Shown piece by piece: positions 23,359 through 29,500 of a DNA stretch of 29,500 nucleotides. The DNA lies in assembly GCA_019911785.1 (NCBI GenBank), contig JAIOJM010000029.1:1-29500 (forward strand), read 5' to 3'. Position numbers and translations under genes: made by a program. This stretch comes from Sulfuricella sp. Lineage in GTDB: Bacteria; Pseudomonadota; Gammaproteobacteria; Burkholderiales; Sulfuricellaceae. Every line of letters starts with the position of its first letter. Position 1 is the stretch's first letter. The notes under the pieces are model-generated. The model had not been told where the DNA came from. It worked only from the letters and a program-made list of their open reading frames with translations, and ran no database searches.

Positions 23359-25176
23359 TCATGCCCCCTGCGCATCGGCATGGCCCACGCCGCTCATGGC
23401 GAACTGGATGCGATGAAGCTGGGCGTAGGTGCCATTCTTTTCCAGCAGCTCACGGTGGGTTCCGATCTCGACAATCCGGCTTTTTTGCATGACCACGATC
23501 CGGTCGGCCTTTTCAATGGTGGAAAGGCGGTGGGCGATGACGATGGTGGTGCGGTTGAGCATGAGATTTTCGAGCGCGGCCTGGACATGCCGTTCGGACT
23601 GCGTGTCGAGGGCCGAAGTGGCTTCGTCCAGAATCAGGATGGGCGCATTCTTGAGGATGGCGCGGGCGATGGCGATGCGCTGGCGCTGCCCGCCTGAAAG
23701 CTTGACGCCATTCTCTCCGACCAGCGTCTGCAGTCCCAGCGGCATTTCCCTGATGAATTCCATGGCGTGGGCGGCCTCGGCGGCCGCAACGATTTCTTCC
23801 TCGGAGGCCTGGGCCTTGCTGCCATAGGCGATGTTGGCGGCAATGGTGTCGTTGAACAGAACCACATCCTGGCTGACGAAGGCGATGTTGTCGCGCAGGC
23901 TGGATAGTTTGATGTCATCGATGCGGTGGCCGTCGAGCAAAAGGTTGCCCTGCGTGGGGTGGTAGAACCTGGGAATGAGATTGACCAGGGAGGTTTTGCC
24001 GCTGCCGGACTGGCCAACGAGGGCGACGGTTTCGCCGGGAGCGATATCCAGAGAAATGTCCTGAAGCACGTTGGCTCCGCCTTCGTCGTATTGCAGCGAC
24101 ACATTGCGGAATTCAAGATGACCATCGGCATGGGCGATTTCGATGGTGCCGCTGTCCGGTTCAGACTCCCGATCGAGCAGGTCGAATACCATTTCTGCCG
24201 CCGCCAAGCCGCGTTGCAGGGCTTCGTTGGTGCTGGTCAGGCGCTTGATCGGTGCCAGCAGCATCAGCATGGCAGTGATGAACGAGACGAACCCGCCCAC
24301 CGTGATCTGGTCGCTGGCCGATTGCTGAGTGGCAATGTAGATGATCGCAGCCAGGGCAACAGCAGCAATCAGTTGAACCAGAGGCACGTTCAGTGAGGCA
24401 GCAATGGTCTGTTTCATGCCAAAGCGGCGCAGGCGGTTGGTCGCGTCATAAAAGCGGTGCTGTTCGTATTCCTGTCCGCCGAAAATCTTGACTACCTTGT
24501 GCCCTTCGAGCGTTTCTTCCAGTACGTGCGTGATGTTGCCCATCGCTTGCTGAGAGCTGCGGCTCGTCTGGCGCAGGCGACCGCTGAAGAGGCGCACGGA
24601 TAACGCGACCAGTGGTGCCACCACCAGGGCAATCAAGGTGAGCTGCCAGTTGAGGTAGAGCATCCAGCCGAGCAGACCAAGCACTGCGAACGTGTCGCGC
24701 ACCAGCACGGTAATCACATTGGTGCCGGCGGACGTTACCTGGCCCACGTTGAAGGCGACATTGGCGATGACGGTGCCGGATGAGGCGTTGTCGTAATAGG
24801 GCGTGGGCAGGCTGGTCAGTTTGCGGAACATGAGGTTGCGCAAGTCCATGACCAGCTTGCCAGACACCCAGCTGATCGCATAACTGCTGGTGAAGGTAAG
24901 TATGCCCCGGAGCAGGAACAGGCCGATCATCAGCAGGGGGATAAGCTTGATCATCGTCTGGTCGCGATTGACGAAGCTGCCGTCAAGCAGGGGTTTCAAC
25001 AGGGCAGGCAGGGCGGGCTCTGTGGCGGCCACGGCAATGGTGGTCAGGATGGAAACCGTGAACATTTTCCAGTAGGGAACGACGTAGCGGAGCAATCTCA
25101 GGTACAGATCCTTGCTGCTCATTTCCTGCCTGTGCTGGCCATTCTGCTGGGGGCGCCGGGATCGCCGCTTATGCAT
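23359..25176 (-). CDS. msbA: Lipid A/lipid-linked glycan flippase MsbA (ABC exporter)
   Basis: This 605-residue half-transporter fuses a six-helix membrane domain (about 38-330) to an ATP-binding domain. Walker A GQSGSGKT is at 388-395, the signature LSGGQRQR near 493, Walker B LILDEAT near 513 and the switch histidine in VIAHRLS. Loop segments such as FGGQEYEQHRF are typical of MsbA, which flips lipid A-core across the inner membrane. The first 18 residues are basic and may not be translated: a second ATG gives MSSKDLYLRLLRYV (25122), the usual family N-terminus. A -10 TATAAT lies 40-odd bases upstream. The next gene is a glycosyltransferase; lipid-linked polysaccharide is an alternative cargo. 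Confidence 0.92.
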   Translation of the reverse strand: MHKRRSRRPQQNGQHRQEMSSKDLYLRLLRYVVPYWKMFTVSILTTIAVAATEPALPALLKPLLDGSFVNRDQTMIKLIPLLMIGLFLLRGILTFTSSYAISWVSGKLVMDLRNLMFRKLTSLPTPYYDNASSGTVIANVAFNVGQVTSAGTNVITVLVRDTFAVLGLLGWMLYLNWQLTLIALVVAPLVALSVRLFSGRLRQTSRSSQQAMGNITHVLEETLEGHKVVKIFGGQEYEQHRFYDATNRLRRFGMKQTIAASLNVPLVQLIAAVALAAIIYIATQQSASDQITVGGFVSFITAMLMLLAPIKRLTSTNEALQRGLAAAEMVFDLLDRESEPDSGTIEIAHADGHLEFRNVSLQYDEGGANVLQDISLDIAPGETVALVGQSGSGKTSLVNLIPRFYHPTQGNLLLDGHRIDDIKLSSLRDNIAFVSQDVVLFNDTIAANIAYGSKAQASEEEIVAAAEAAHAMEFIREMPLGLQTLVGENGVKLSGGQRQRIAIARAILKNAPILILDEATSALDTQSERHVQAALENLMLNRTTIVIAHRLSTIEKADRIVVMQKSRIVEIGTHRELLEKNGTYAQLHRIQFAMSGVGHADAQGA

Positions 25177-25217
25177 TATTCAAATGTCCTAGAGAGAAGA
25201 TGTTGAGAAAACAGGTG

Positions 25218-25246
25218 ATTATACGCGTCTTAAGACCGCTTTTCAG
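25218..25246 (-). promoter_or_regulatory. Predicted msbA promoter with palindromic spacer
   Basis: On the minus strand CTGAAA (25241-25246) and TATAAT (25218-25223) are 17 bases apart. The spacer contains the perfect palindrome GTCTTAAGAC (25227-25236). The -35 lies within the last codons of the upstream CgeB-like gene. Confidence 0.5.
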
Positions 25247-26249
25247 TGCAGGGGTTTTCGGCAACGAGCTTCAGCAGGCTTGCCATCCGGTTCTGATAGG
25301 TATGGTCGCGATGGGCGCGGAGCTGGGCGGCATGCGCGACGCGTCTGCGGGTCTCGTCGTCAGCGATGGCCTGGCGGATTACTTCGACCAGTTCGGCTTC
25401 ATTGCGGTAGCAGCGGATTTCCGTTTCGCCATCGAATAGCGAGGGGATTTCCTGCTTCCAGTCCACCACCTGGAATGCGCCGCAGCCAGCGGCCTCGAAC
25501 AGCCGTGGATTGACCCCGTGATCGAAGTTGCCATACCAGGTGTGAATGTTCAGCACGACTTTGGCGCTGCAGAACATGCCGGCCATTTCCCCCGGCGTGA
25601 AGAATCCGTCTTTCAAATGCGGGTGCAGCCTGGATTCCGGAGATATTTTCTTGCGCCATGGCCCGAAGATTTTTACGTCGAAATGATCGACCAGCTTCTC
25701 GATGATCCGTTCTCGCAGCGGGCTCCAGTCACCGGCAAAGCAGACATCACACGCATACTCCGGCCGGGCTGCAACTGGATGGTGAACGCTGGGGTCGCAG
25801 GCGGTAGGCAGAAAGAAAGCCTGTTTGGTCCCGGCTTCCTTGTACTGGTCCAGGCATCCTGCAGAATTGGAAAACAGGTAATCATAGTGAGAGGCTTTTT
25901 TCAAAGACCGCGGTAGCTGGAACGGGTCGTTGATCCACCAGCAGGCGCTGGGTATGCCCTGCTTGCGCAGGTATTCCAGCGATTCGACGGAAATGTCGAA
26001 GCCGAACAGGGCGAGAAACAAATCCGGTTTGAAGCGGTCGATGGCCTTGCGAAGTCTGGCGTTGGTCGCCGATTTTTCTTCCGTGTGCGGCCGGGAAAAG
26101 CCGGCGAGTTTGTCCCGCAATTTATCCATCACGGTGGCGCGATAGTCGAAGACGAGGAGTTCGTGGCCGAGGGCGCTCAGGGCCTCTGCGCAAAACTTCC
26201 CCATCGGGACGGTTTTTAAATGGCCGGGGGTGGCAAACAGGATTTTCAT
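25230..26249 (-). CDS. CgeB-like glycosyltransferase
   Basis: This 339-residue protein belongs to the CgeB/Glyco_trans_1_2 group of GT-B proteins. It starts MKILFATPGHLKTVPMGKF, has DLFLALFGFDISVESLEYLRKQGIPSACWWINDPF, then CDVCFAGDWSPLRERIIEKL and the C-terminal signature VVLNIHTWYGNFDHGVNPRLFEAAGCGAFQVVD. That group is common in surface-glycan loci; the donor sugar is unknown. It starts 14 bases after the preceding glycosyltransferase and is likely co-transcribed with it. No clear ribosome-binding site precedes the ATG. Confidence 0.82.
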   Translation of the reverse strand: MKILFATPGHLKTVPMGKFCAEALSALGHELLVFDYRATVMDKLRDKLAGFSRPHTEEKSATNARLRKAIDRFKPDLFLALFGFDISVESLEYLRKQGIPSACWWINDPFQLPRSLKKASHYDYLFSNSAGCLDQYKEAGTKQAFFLPTACDPSVHHPVAARPEYACDVCFAGDWSPLRERIIEKLVDHFDVKIFGPWRKKISPESRLHPHLKDGFFTPGEMAGMFCSAKVVLNIHTWYGNFDHGVNPRLFEAAGCGAFQVVDWKQEIPSLFDGETEIRCYRNEAELVEVIRQAIADDETRRRVAHAAQLRAHRDHTYQNRMASLLKLVAENPCTEKRS

Positions 26250-26263
26250 CGATATCTGCTAAT

Positions 26264-27418
26264 TTAATGCAAATTGAGAAGGCTCTCGTAGAGCGAGGAT
26301 AACTTGATGCTCATGTTATCCAGCGAGAGCGGCTCGATGGTGTTTAGTGCGGCGGCAGCCAGTTGCCCCCGATGTGACGGTGACAGGAGCTTGCTCATGG
26401 CGGCGGCCAGGCAGGCCACGTCAAGCGCATCACAAACATAGCCATTCTCGCCGTCGTTGATCAGTTCTGCCGCACCGCTCTTGGTGCTGGTGATTACCGG
26501 CAGGCCGCAGGCAAATGCCTCCAGCACGGTGTTCGGGAAAGGGTCGTAGAGAGTGGGTAGGGCGAATGCATCGGCCGCGCCGTAAAAGGGCCGGGCGTCC
26601 TTTTGGCCGCCGGCGAAATGGACGCGGTCGCCAAGGTCCATGTTTTCTGCCCGTTGGCGATAGGCCTTTTCATTTTTGTCTTTGCCGACGATCAGGAGAT
26701 GGCTGGATTCCGGAAGCCTTGTCATGGCGGTCAGGAGTGCGCGTAATCCCTTGCGCTCGAAGCCGGAGCCGACAAACAGGAACAGAGTGGCGTCGAGTGG
26801 GATTTTATATCGGGCGCGAGTTTCTGCTCGGTGCTCACCTTGCAGGCCAGGATAGAAAACCTGGGTATCGATGCCGCTGTATATGACATGCAGCCGGTCT
26901 TCAGGAATGCCGAAGTAGGACTGAATTTCATCCTTGACCATCCGTGAATTGCAAATCACCGCCTTGAGGCTGGGGCTGGAGAACAGCGCCTTTTCGGCGG
27001 CCATGACGTAGTGGTGGTAGGGGTTAAGCGCGATGCCGAGTTTGCCGAGGATGCCCATCGAGCGGCGGCGCTGTTTCAGCCATTCGCGGTGCACACCGTC
27101 GCCGGCGCGATACAGGTCGCAGCAGGGGATGCGCTCATGGGATTGAACCAGGTCGAAACTGCGTGTTTTCAACGCAGTGCATACGCAGCGTGCAAAGCTC
27201 CAGTCTCGCCATATGCTGCCCAGATAGAATGGATTGCAGATCAGGGCCTGATTGTGGCTGTCAGGAGCCCATTGTCGAGTGATGATGGTCAGTTCCAGCC
27301 CCTGTTGTCGCAAGCCCTCCATCGCACGCGCAACAAATCGTTCGGCCCCCCCAAAATCGGTATAGCGCTGACGGATCAGGGCGATATTTAATGGTTTTTC
27401 ACTGGCGTCTTTGCGCAT
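26264..27418 (-). CDS. Glycosyltransferase, GT4-type, WaaG-like
   Basis: Read from MRKDASEKPLNIALIRQRYTDFGGAERFVA, this is a protein of about 384 residues. QSHERIPCCDLYRAGDGVHREWLKQ, NPYHHYVMAAEKALF and VICNSRMVKDEI strongly resemble LPS core glucosyltransferase WaaG and relatives. The donor site has LFVGSGFERKGLRALL and the D-X7-E form YDPFPNTVLEAFACGLPVI. An in-frame ATG at 27454 would extend it by 12 residues into the repeat-bearing promoter region. It would add the first hexose to the inner core, consistent with the nearby GT9 enzyme and msbA. The hipA stop lies just upstream beyond a 30-bp repeat. Confidence 0.87.
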   Translation of the reverse strand: MRKDASEKPLNIALIRQRYTDFGGAERFVARAMEGLRQQGLELTIITRQWAPDSHNQALICNPFYLGSIWRDWSFARCVCTALKTRSFDLVQSHERIPCCDLYRAGDGVHREWLKQRRRSMGILGKLGIALNPYHHYVMAAEKALFSSPSLKAVICNSRMVKDEIQSYFGIPEDRLHVIYSGIDTQVFYPGLQGEHRAETRARYKIPLDATLFLFVGSGFERKGLRALLTAMTRLPESSHLLIVGKDKNEKAYRQRAENMDLGDRVHFAGGQKDARPFYGAADAFALPTLYDPFPNTVLEAFACGLPVITSTKSGAAELINDGENGYVCDALDVACLAAAMSKLLSPSHRGQLAAAALNTIEPLSLDNMSIKLSSLYESLLNLH

Positions 27419-27451
27419 GACGCGAACAATAGCAAAATTTCGCGGCTTCCC

Positions 27452-27481
27452 CAATGGGCGCGAGAAATTCAGGACGGGCGG
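27452..27481 (+). repeat. 30-bp direct repeat, left copy (flanks hipBA)
   Basis: The sequence starting CAATGGGCGCGAGAAAT and ending GACGGGCGG recurs at 29187-29216 in the same orientation with 28 of 30 positions identical. This copy lies between the hipA stop and the WaaG-like gene. Confidence 0.85.
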
Positions 27482-27487
27482 GGCGAA

Positions 27488-28783
27488 TTAAAGGGGTTCA
27501 AATATTTTCACAGTTTCGCCGGCATCCAATTCAGTAAGGCGTCGGATTGTCAGCGCGCACCGCTGCTCAATCAGCGCCACGATCTGTCCAAGGATGGCGT
27601 GCCCGTTGCCCTCCGCCTCGAAAGTCGCCCGTGTCTTGCGCGCCAATTCGGGCAGGCGCTTGGCGATGTCCAAAATGCGCTTTTTGACTTGGGCCGGCGA
27701 AAGGCCCGCTTCGGCCGCGAACCCCTCCCAATGACTGGCCTGCACCTCGGTGAAACGGGTTTTGCCACCGATCTTCATTGCCATCTTGTCGGTCAGGTTG
27801 GGATAGACCGCCGTGGACAGCACATCGTAGAGCGGTGCCAGCACGGTGCCGCGTGGGGTGTAGAGCAGCGAGAAGTTCTTGGCGTGGGCATCGTGGTTGC
27901 CAGTCAGAGCATTGAAAATCACGAAGTCCAGCAGCTTCAGGATGTGTGGCGCGCTCGGCCGAGTGGTCCGCCGCAACAGATCGAAGGCTTGCGCTAGCCC
28001 CGGGGCCCCCTCGTTTTGGTATTTGTATTCGGGTGCCACGGCCAAGGCTTGGCAGAAATCCTCTTGGTGCAGTCGCAGGCGCTGACTTTCGGTGGAGATC
28101 TGCCGGTCATAGCGCACTACCAGCAAGTAGTGACGGTCACCAACCCGATGGATGTTGGCCTTGGCGACATCCAGTTTCAGGGCATCGGCCAGTGCCAGAC
28201 AGAAGCCCTCATTGAATACGCTGCCCTCTACACCCGCAATCGCGGGCTTGAGAACATGGGAGCTGGGCGTGTTGAACAGTGGCAACCCAATACGGTCACC
28301 TTCAGCGACTACTGGAAGCTTGTCCTGCGCGCCAGCCAGGGACAGTCGCAACCCTTCCTCGCCAGCGAGCATCGGTCGCTTCGGCATTTCATCGAGAAGG
28401 CGCAACAAATCCGCCTCATCCAGCCAGCGCACGGCATTGGGTGAATCGGGAGCTTTAGGTGTCTGACCGGCCTCCAGCAAGGTCACGGCCCCGGCACATT
28501 CCCCTCCAATGCCATCGAGCAAGGCAAAGTCGTTCTGACGAGAGACATGTAGCATCTGGGCGATCAGCCTGCGCTTGTCACCCTCCGGTAGAAGTCCTGC
28601 GAAGAAGGGGCGTGTTGCGCGATCATCGAAGGGCTCGGCTTGCAGGGGGAGCGATTGCGATAACGGGGTCGCATTGGCCGTGGTGAGCCAGTCCTGCGCA
28701 TAGGAAAAACTCAGTCGGCCATCGATCTGCTCCAGCGTGCCGATGTGTGTGCCAAACAACCAGACCTCGAGCTGTCGAGCCAT
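27488..28783 (-). CDS. hipA: HipA-family serine/threonine kinase toxin
   Basis: This 431-residue protein has the HipA_N domain (about 1-105, EVWLFGTHIGTLEQ), the glycine-rich segment SLAGAQDKL at 148-156, the catalytic loop NHDAHAKNFSLLY with D298 and N303, and the metal-binding D320 in APLYDVLST. HipA kinases phosphorylate targets such as glutamyl-tRNA synthetase and induce growth arrest. All key residues are present, so it is probably active. It starts a couple of bases after hipB and is controlled by HipB through three operators upstream. The module lies between two copies of a 30-bp repeat. Confidence 0.92.
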   Translation of the reverse strand: MARQLEVWLFGTHIGTLEQIDGRLSFSYAQDWLTTANATPLSQSLPLQAEPFDDRATRPFFAGLLPEGDKRRLIAQMLHVSRQNDFALLDGIGGECAGAVTLLEAGQTPKAPDSPNAVRWLDEADLLRLLDEMPKRPMLAGEEGLRLSLAGAQDKLPVVAEGDRIGLPLFNTPSSHVLKPAIAGVEGSVFNEGFCLALADALKLDVAKANIHRVGDRHYLLVVRYDRQISTESQRLRLHQEDFCQALAVAPEYKYQNEGAPGLAQAFDLLRRTTRPSAPHILKLLDFVIFNALTGNHDAHAKNFSLLYTPRGTVLAPLYDVLSTAVYPNLTDKMAMKIGGKTRFTEVQASHWEGFAAEAGLSPAQVKKRILDIAKRLPELARKTRATFEAEGNGHAILGQIVALIEQRCALTIRRLTELDAGETVKIFEPL

Positions 28784-28784
28784 C

Positions 28785-29021
28785 TCATTGCTCCTCGGTG
28801 CTGGATGGCAGGCCGTCTACGGCAAGGGTGCCGCCGAGTGCGTGCAGCACACGGAGGACGTTTTCCAGGCGGAGGGTGGGTTTGCCGGCTTCCAGTTCGA
28901 CAATGAAGCGCACGCCCACGCCGGCCGCCAGTGCCAGCTGCGGTTGCGTGAGGCCCAGTTGCTTGCGTGCGGTACGCGCTGCCTGGCCGAGTGAGGCGGG
29001 AGTGTCGATGATCGTGGTCAT
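28785..29021 (-). CDS. hipB: HipB-type antitoxin/repressor (XRE HTH)
   Basis: This 78-residue HTH protein reads SLGQAARTARKQLGLTQPQLALAAGVGVRFIVELEAGKPTLRLENVLRVLHALG, the classic HipB helix-turn-helix. It binds HipA and represses the operon. AGGA precedes the ATG and overlaps the first of three operator-like palindromes. The hipA start follows immediately after its stop. Confidence 0.9.
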   Translation of the reverse strand: MTTIIDTPASLGQAARTARKQLGLTQPQLALAAGVGVRFIVELEAGKPTLRLENVLRVLHALGGTLAVDGLPSSTEEQ

Positions 29022-29025
29022 GATG

Positions 29026-29039
29026 TTCCTGTTCGGGAA
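29026..29039. promoter_or_regulatory. HipB operator O1 (TTCC-N6-GGAA)
   Basis: TTCC-TGTTCG-GGAA lies four bases before the hipB start codon, between the -10 and the ATG, overlapping the ribosome-binding site. The core and flank match O2 (TTCCTGTTCGGGAAAT). Confidence 0.65.
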
Positions 29040-29068
29040 ATTATCGCCACTGGGTCATGAGAATGCAA
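29040..29068 (-). promoter_or_regulatory. hipBA promoter
   Basis: On the minus strand TTGCAT (29063-29068) and GATAAT (29040-29045) are separated by exactly 17 bases. O1 adjoins the -10 and O2 lies just upstream of the -35, suited to repression by HipB. Confidence 0.65.
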
Positions 29069-29073
29069 GAAAA

Positions 29074-29091
29074 ATTTCCTGTTCGGGAAAT
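29074..29091. promoter_or_regulatory. HipB operator O2 (ATTTCC-N6-GGAAAT)
   Basis: A perfect 6-bp inverted repeat ATTTCC-TGTTCG-GGAAAT is centred 50 bases from O1, upstream of the hipBA -35. Confidence 0.7.
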
Positions 29092-29122
29092 AATGGCTCG
29101 TGTCAGAGCGCTATCCGTTAAA

Positions 29123-29140
29123 ATATCCCGAACGGGAAAT
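29123..29140. promoter_or_regulatory. HipB operator O3 (ATATCC-N6-GGAAAT)
   Basis: ATATCC-CGAACG-GGAAAT has one arm mismatch and contains the perfect palindrome TCCCG-AA-CGGGA. Its centre is 49 bases from O2. Its reverse complement matches the O1/O2 core closely. Confidence 0.6.
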
Positions 29141-29186
29141 TTACTGGCTGTATATTCATCCGAAAAGGTACCCTTTACAAGGCAGG

Positions 29187-29216
29187 CAATGGGCGCGAGA
29201 AATACAAGACGGGCGG
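29187..29216 (+). repeat. 30-bp direct repeat, right copy (flanks hipBA)
   Basis: It is identical to 27452-27481 except at two positions (A for T and A for G). It lies between the hipBA control region and the cobalamin riboswitch. Confidence 0.85.
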
Positions 29217-29249
29217 AAGTGCTTTTGGTAGAATGTCCGCCTGAGTTTT

Positions 29250-29424
29250 AGGTGCCTGTTCCGCCTTCCGGCGGACGGGTTAAACGGGAAACAGGTGAGT
29301 CCGGCAATGGACAAGGCCTGTGCTGCCCCCGCAACGGTAAGTGAGCGCGAACGTATCAACATGCCACTGTGGCTTAAGCCATGGGAAGGCGGTGCGTTTT
29401 TTCACGAGCCCGGAGACCGGCCTG
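29250..29424 (+). ncRNA. Cobalamin (AdoCbl) riboswitch
   Basis: The conserved boxes occur in order: AGGTGCC at the 5' end, GGGAAACAGGTGAGTCCGG (from 29286), GCTGCCCCCGCAACGGTAA (from 29322), GCCACTG (from 29363), GGGAAGGCG (from 29383), and GAGCCCGGAGACCGGCC (29406-29422). A -10-like TAGAAT lies at 29229-29234. The controlled gene is to the right, outside the window; B12 uptake (btuB-type receptor) or cobalamin synthesis would be expected. Confidence 0.93.
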
Positions 29425-29434
29425 GAACTGATAC

Positions 29435-29494
29435 GGAAATGCCGCGGGGTGACGGTACGAAGTGGCTTTGTTGCGCCATTTTCGCGGTATTTCC
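29435..29494 (+). promoter_or_regulatory. Possible riboswitch expression-platform hairpin
   Basis: GGAAATGCCGCG (from 29435) pairs with CGCGGTATTTCC (to 29494) over 12 positions with one G-U pair, just after the cobalamin aptamer. The following bases are ATTGTT and then the window ends, so a terminator cannot be distinguished from a translation-control hairpin. Confidence 0.4.
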
Positions 29495-29500
29495 ATTGTT

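Noticed and set aside
27346..27352. C7 run in the WaaG-like gene as a slippage tract
   Set aside because: It encodes the conserved Gly-Gly of the GGAE motif and is too short to expect frequent slippage.
1..29500. CRISPR array, tRNA, rRNA or complete insertion sequence
   Set aside because: No regularly spaced identical repeats with unique spacers, no cloverleaf or rRNA signature, and no transposase frame were seen; the heptamer arrays are short tandem repeats without spacers.

Overview
The window is a surface-polysaccharide (LPS core, O-antigen or capsule type) gene cluster from a Gram-negative bacterium. MsbA, a RfaQ-like heptosyltransferase, a WaaG-like glycosyltransferase and a complete dTDP-L-rhamnose set all point that way. 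Moderately GC-rich DNA, frequent GTG/TTG starts and the protein style suggest a betaproteobacterium, possibly Nitrosomonadales/Gallionellales-like. That placement is inference; no rRNA or other taxonomic marker is present.

Layout. (1) 1-4850, plus strand: the tail of an unknown gene, a UDP-glucuronate 4-epimerase, then rfbB, a four-helix-bundle (S23-type) gene, rfbA, rfbC and rfbD, tightly coupled by overlapping stop/start codons. (2) 4956-7099: another sugar-nucleotide epimerase and a glycosyltransferase. (3) 7100-9188: an accessory insert with a ParD-like/RelE toxin-antitoxin pair, a 40-codon minus-strand gene remnant and an AAA ATPase with a DUF4143 C-terminus. (4) 9189-13293: a glycosyltransferase, a GT9 heptosyltransferase, an FkbM methyltransferase and another glycosyltransferase. 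(5) 13304-16198, minus strand: a nonulosonic (sialic-like) acid operon neuB-neuC-neuA. It is divergent from (6) 16310-20931, plus strand: a B12-binding-type radical SAM enzyme, a GT-B-like protein with an R-P-H-P motif, and a glycosyltransferase whose codons 2-5 contain a run of ten C. (7) 20932-22214: a frameshifted XRE regulator, a DUF2281/MazF-type toxin-antitoxin pair, a hairpin terminator and a decayed tyrosine-recombinase C-terminus. (8) 22215-27454, minus strand: glycosyltransferase, msbA, CgeB-like glycosyltransferase and WaaG-like glycosyltransferase. (9) 27482-29186: a hipBA module between two copies of a 30-bp direct repeat. (10) 29229-29500: a cobalamin riboswitch reading rightwards to a gene outside the window.

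How it fits together: regions 1-2 and 5 make activated sugars (UDP-GalA, dTDP-L-rhamnose, a CMP-nonulosonate). At least seven glycosyltransferase-like proteins assemble them. FkbM and the radical SAM enzyme may modify the glycan, and MsbA flips lipid A-core or a related lipid-linked glycan. Three toxin-antitoxin modules interrupt the cluster at separate places, two with flanking repeats and one beside a recombinase remnant.

The strongest unusual signals are the C10 tract (a possible phase-variation switch), arrays of a degenerate YTCACCN heptamer that flank the S23 gene as inverted copies and also sit in frame inside rfbD, the hipBA cassette between 30-bp direct repeats with three regularly spaced operators, and the radical SAM/R-P-H-P pair divergent from the nonulosonate operon.
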